NCBI GenBank assembly: GCA_945787925.1
Contig: CALZJY010000110.1
Span: forward strand, 1-6,726
Direction of reading: 5' to 3'
Source of the DNA: an uncultured Anaerosporobacter sp.
GTDB taxonomy: Bacteria; Bacillota; Clostridia; Lachnospirales; Lachnospiraceae
Length of the DNA: 6,726 nucleotides
The notes under the pieces are model-generated. The model saw only the letters and a list, made by a program, of their open reading frames with translations. It did not search any database and was not told the DNA's origin. How positions within the stretch are numbered: position 1 is the first letter of the stretch; every line of letters begins with the position of its first letter. The translations under genes and the position numbers were made by a program. This document shows positions 6,478-6,726 of this stretch, in pieces.

Positions 6478-6483
6478 CTCCTT
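6478..6483 (-). promoter_or_regulatory. Ribosome binding site of hpf
   Basis: AAGGAG is 9 nt from the ATG at 6468 and 0 nt from the in-frame TTG at 6477, so it fixes the ATG as the start. Confidence 0.75.
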
Positions 6484-6487
6484 TTCT

Positions 6488-6516
6488 CACTTCTATAAGT
6501 GGAATCCGATTTCACT
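6488..6516 (-). other. Alternative hairpins in the hpf leader
   Basis: Two inverted repeats share one arm. A 19-nt imperfect dyad (6516-6498, AGTGAAATC G GATTCCACT in the transcript, 8 of 9 pairs) overlaps a CACTT-ATAG-AAGTG hairpin (6501-6488) that ends 4 nt before the ribosome site. Both cannot form at once. A regulatory role is only an inference. Confidence 0.4.
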
Positions 6517-6647
6517 CATATAAAATTAGATACAACGTTTCTCTTTCTATGAGTATTTCTACTTATAAAAGCTTTCTTTGTTGTCCTAATACAAACTCAT
6601 TCTGTTTTTCAATATGTAAAATGATGAACTTTGTATTATTTAATGAT

Positions 6648-6676
6648 ATTATAGCAATCCGAATCTAAAAATTCAA
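6648..6676 (-). promoter_or_regulatory. Predicted sigma-A promoter of hpf
   Basis: TTGAAT (6676-6671) and a perfect TATAAT (6653-6648) are 17 nt apart, with a TGC extension before the -10. Transcription would start near 6641, giving a leader of about 170 nt. A perfect TTGACA at 6687-6682 lies just upstream, but is 28 nt from this -10, too far to pair with it. From 6688 to 6726 I see nothing further. Confidence 0.6.
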
Positions 6677-6726
6677 GCGATTGTCAAAGAGAACTGCTTA
6701 TTTTTTGTTACTATTACTAATATATA

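Noticed and set aside
6648..6687. TTGACA (6687-6682) as the -35 of the hpf promoter
   Set aside because: It is 28 nt from the TATAAT at 6653-6648; TTGAAT at 6676-6671 has the correct 17-nt spacing.

Overview
The window looks chromosomal and comes from a low-GC Firmicute. Purine-rich Shine-Dalgarno sites (GGAG/GAGG type) precede most genes, and the gene order hpf-secA-prfB with a long-form HPF is typical of Firmicutes. The protein flavour, including SecA with its CPCGSG zinc tail and RF2 with a GDSLDL frameshift junction, most resembles clostridia of the Lachnospiraceae. That family placement is an impression from the sequence, not a search result.

Layout, left to right. (1) 1-371, minus strand: the N-terminal 123 residues of a YeiH/UPF0324 membrane protein, running off the left edge. 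(2) 372-491: a compact divergent promoter region in which two face-to-face -10 boxes form an inverted repeat. (3) 492-1379, plus strand: a LysR-type regulator whose last codons lie inside a strong bidirectional terminator (1364-1401). A second hairpin follows at 1420-1441. (4) The rest is on the minus strand. Read in transcription order it is hpf (6468-5938) with its own promoter and a terminator, then secA (5670-3100) from its own promoter, prfB (3080-1964) 19 nt behind secA, and a single-domain cheW (1922-1446) 41 nt behind prfB. secA, prfB and cheW are probably one transcription unit ending at the convergent terminator pair.

How the genes fit together. hpf makes a ribosome-hibernation factor, secA the preprotein translocase motor, and prfB peptide-chain release factor 2. 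prfB is not one open frame: the first 25 codons end in UGA at 3003-3005, and a +1 programmed frameshift (CUU UGA C) joins them to the main frame. This is the classic RF2 autoregulatory circuit, giving a 371-residue protein with SPF and GGQ motifs at residues 205-207 and 250-252. CheW is a chemotaxis coupling protein with no other chemotaxis gene in view. The YeiH/LysR pair is a separate divergent unit in which the regulator probably controls the transporter; by analogy with other YeiH/YeiE-type pairs, sulfur oxyanions are a plausible but unproven ligand.

Most of the window is ordinary core genome. I see no mobile element, CRISPR array, tRNA, rRNA or new multi-gene system. The items worth a second look are the unusually long spacer in the RF2 frameshift site, the orphan cheW at the end of the secA-prfB unit, alternative hairpins in the hpf leader, tiny ORFs upstream of secA, and the merged promoter/inverted repeat between yeiH and its regulator. 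No gene-free stretch exceeds 300 bases.
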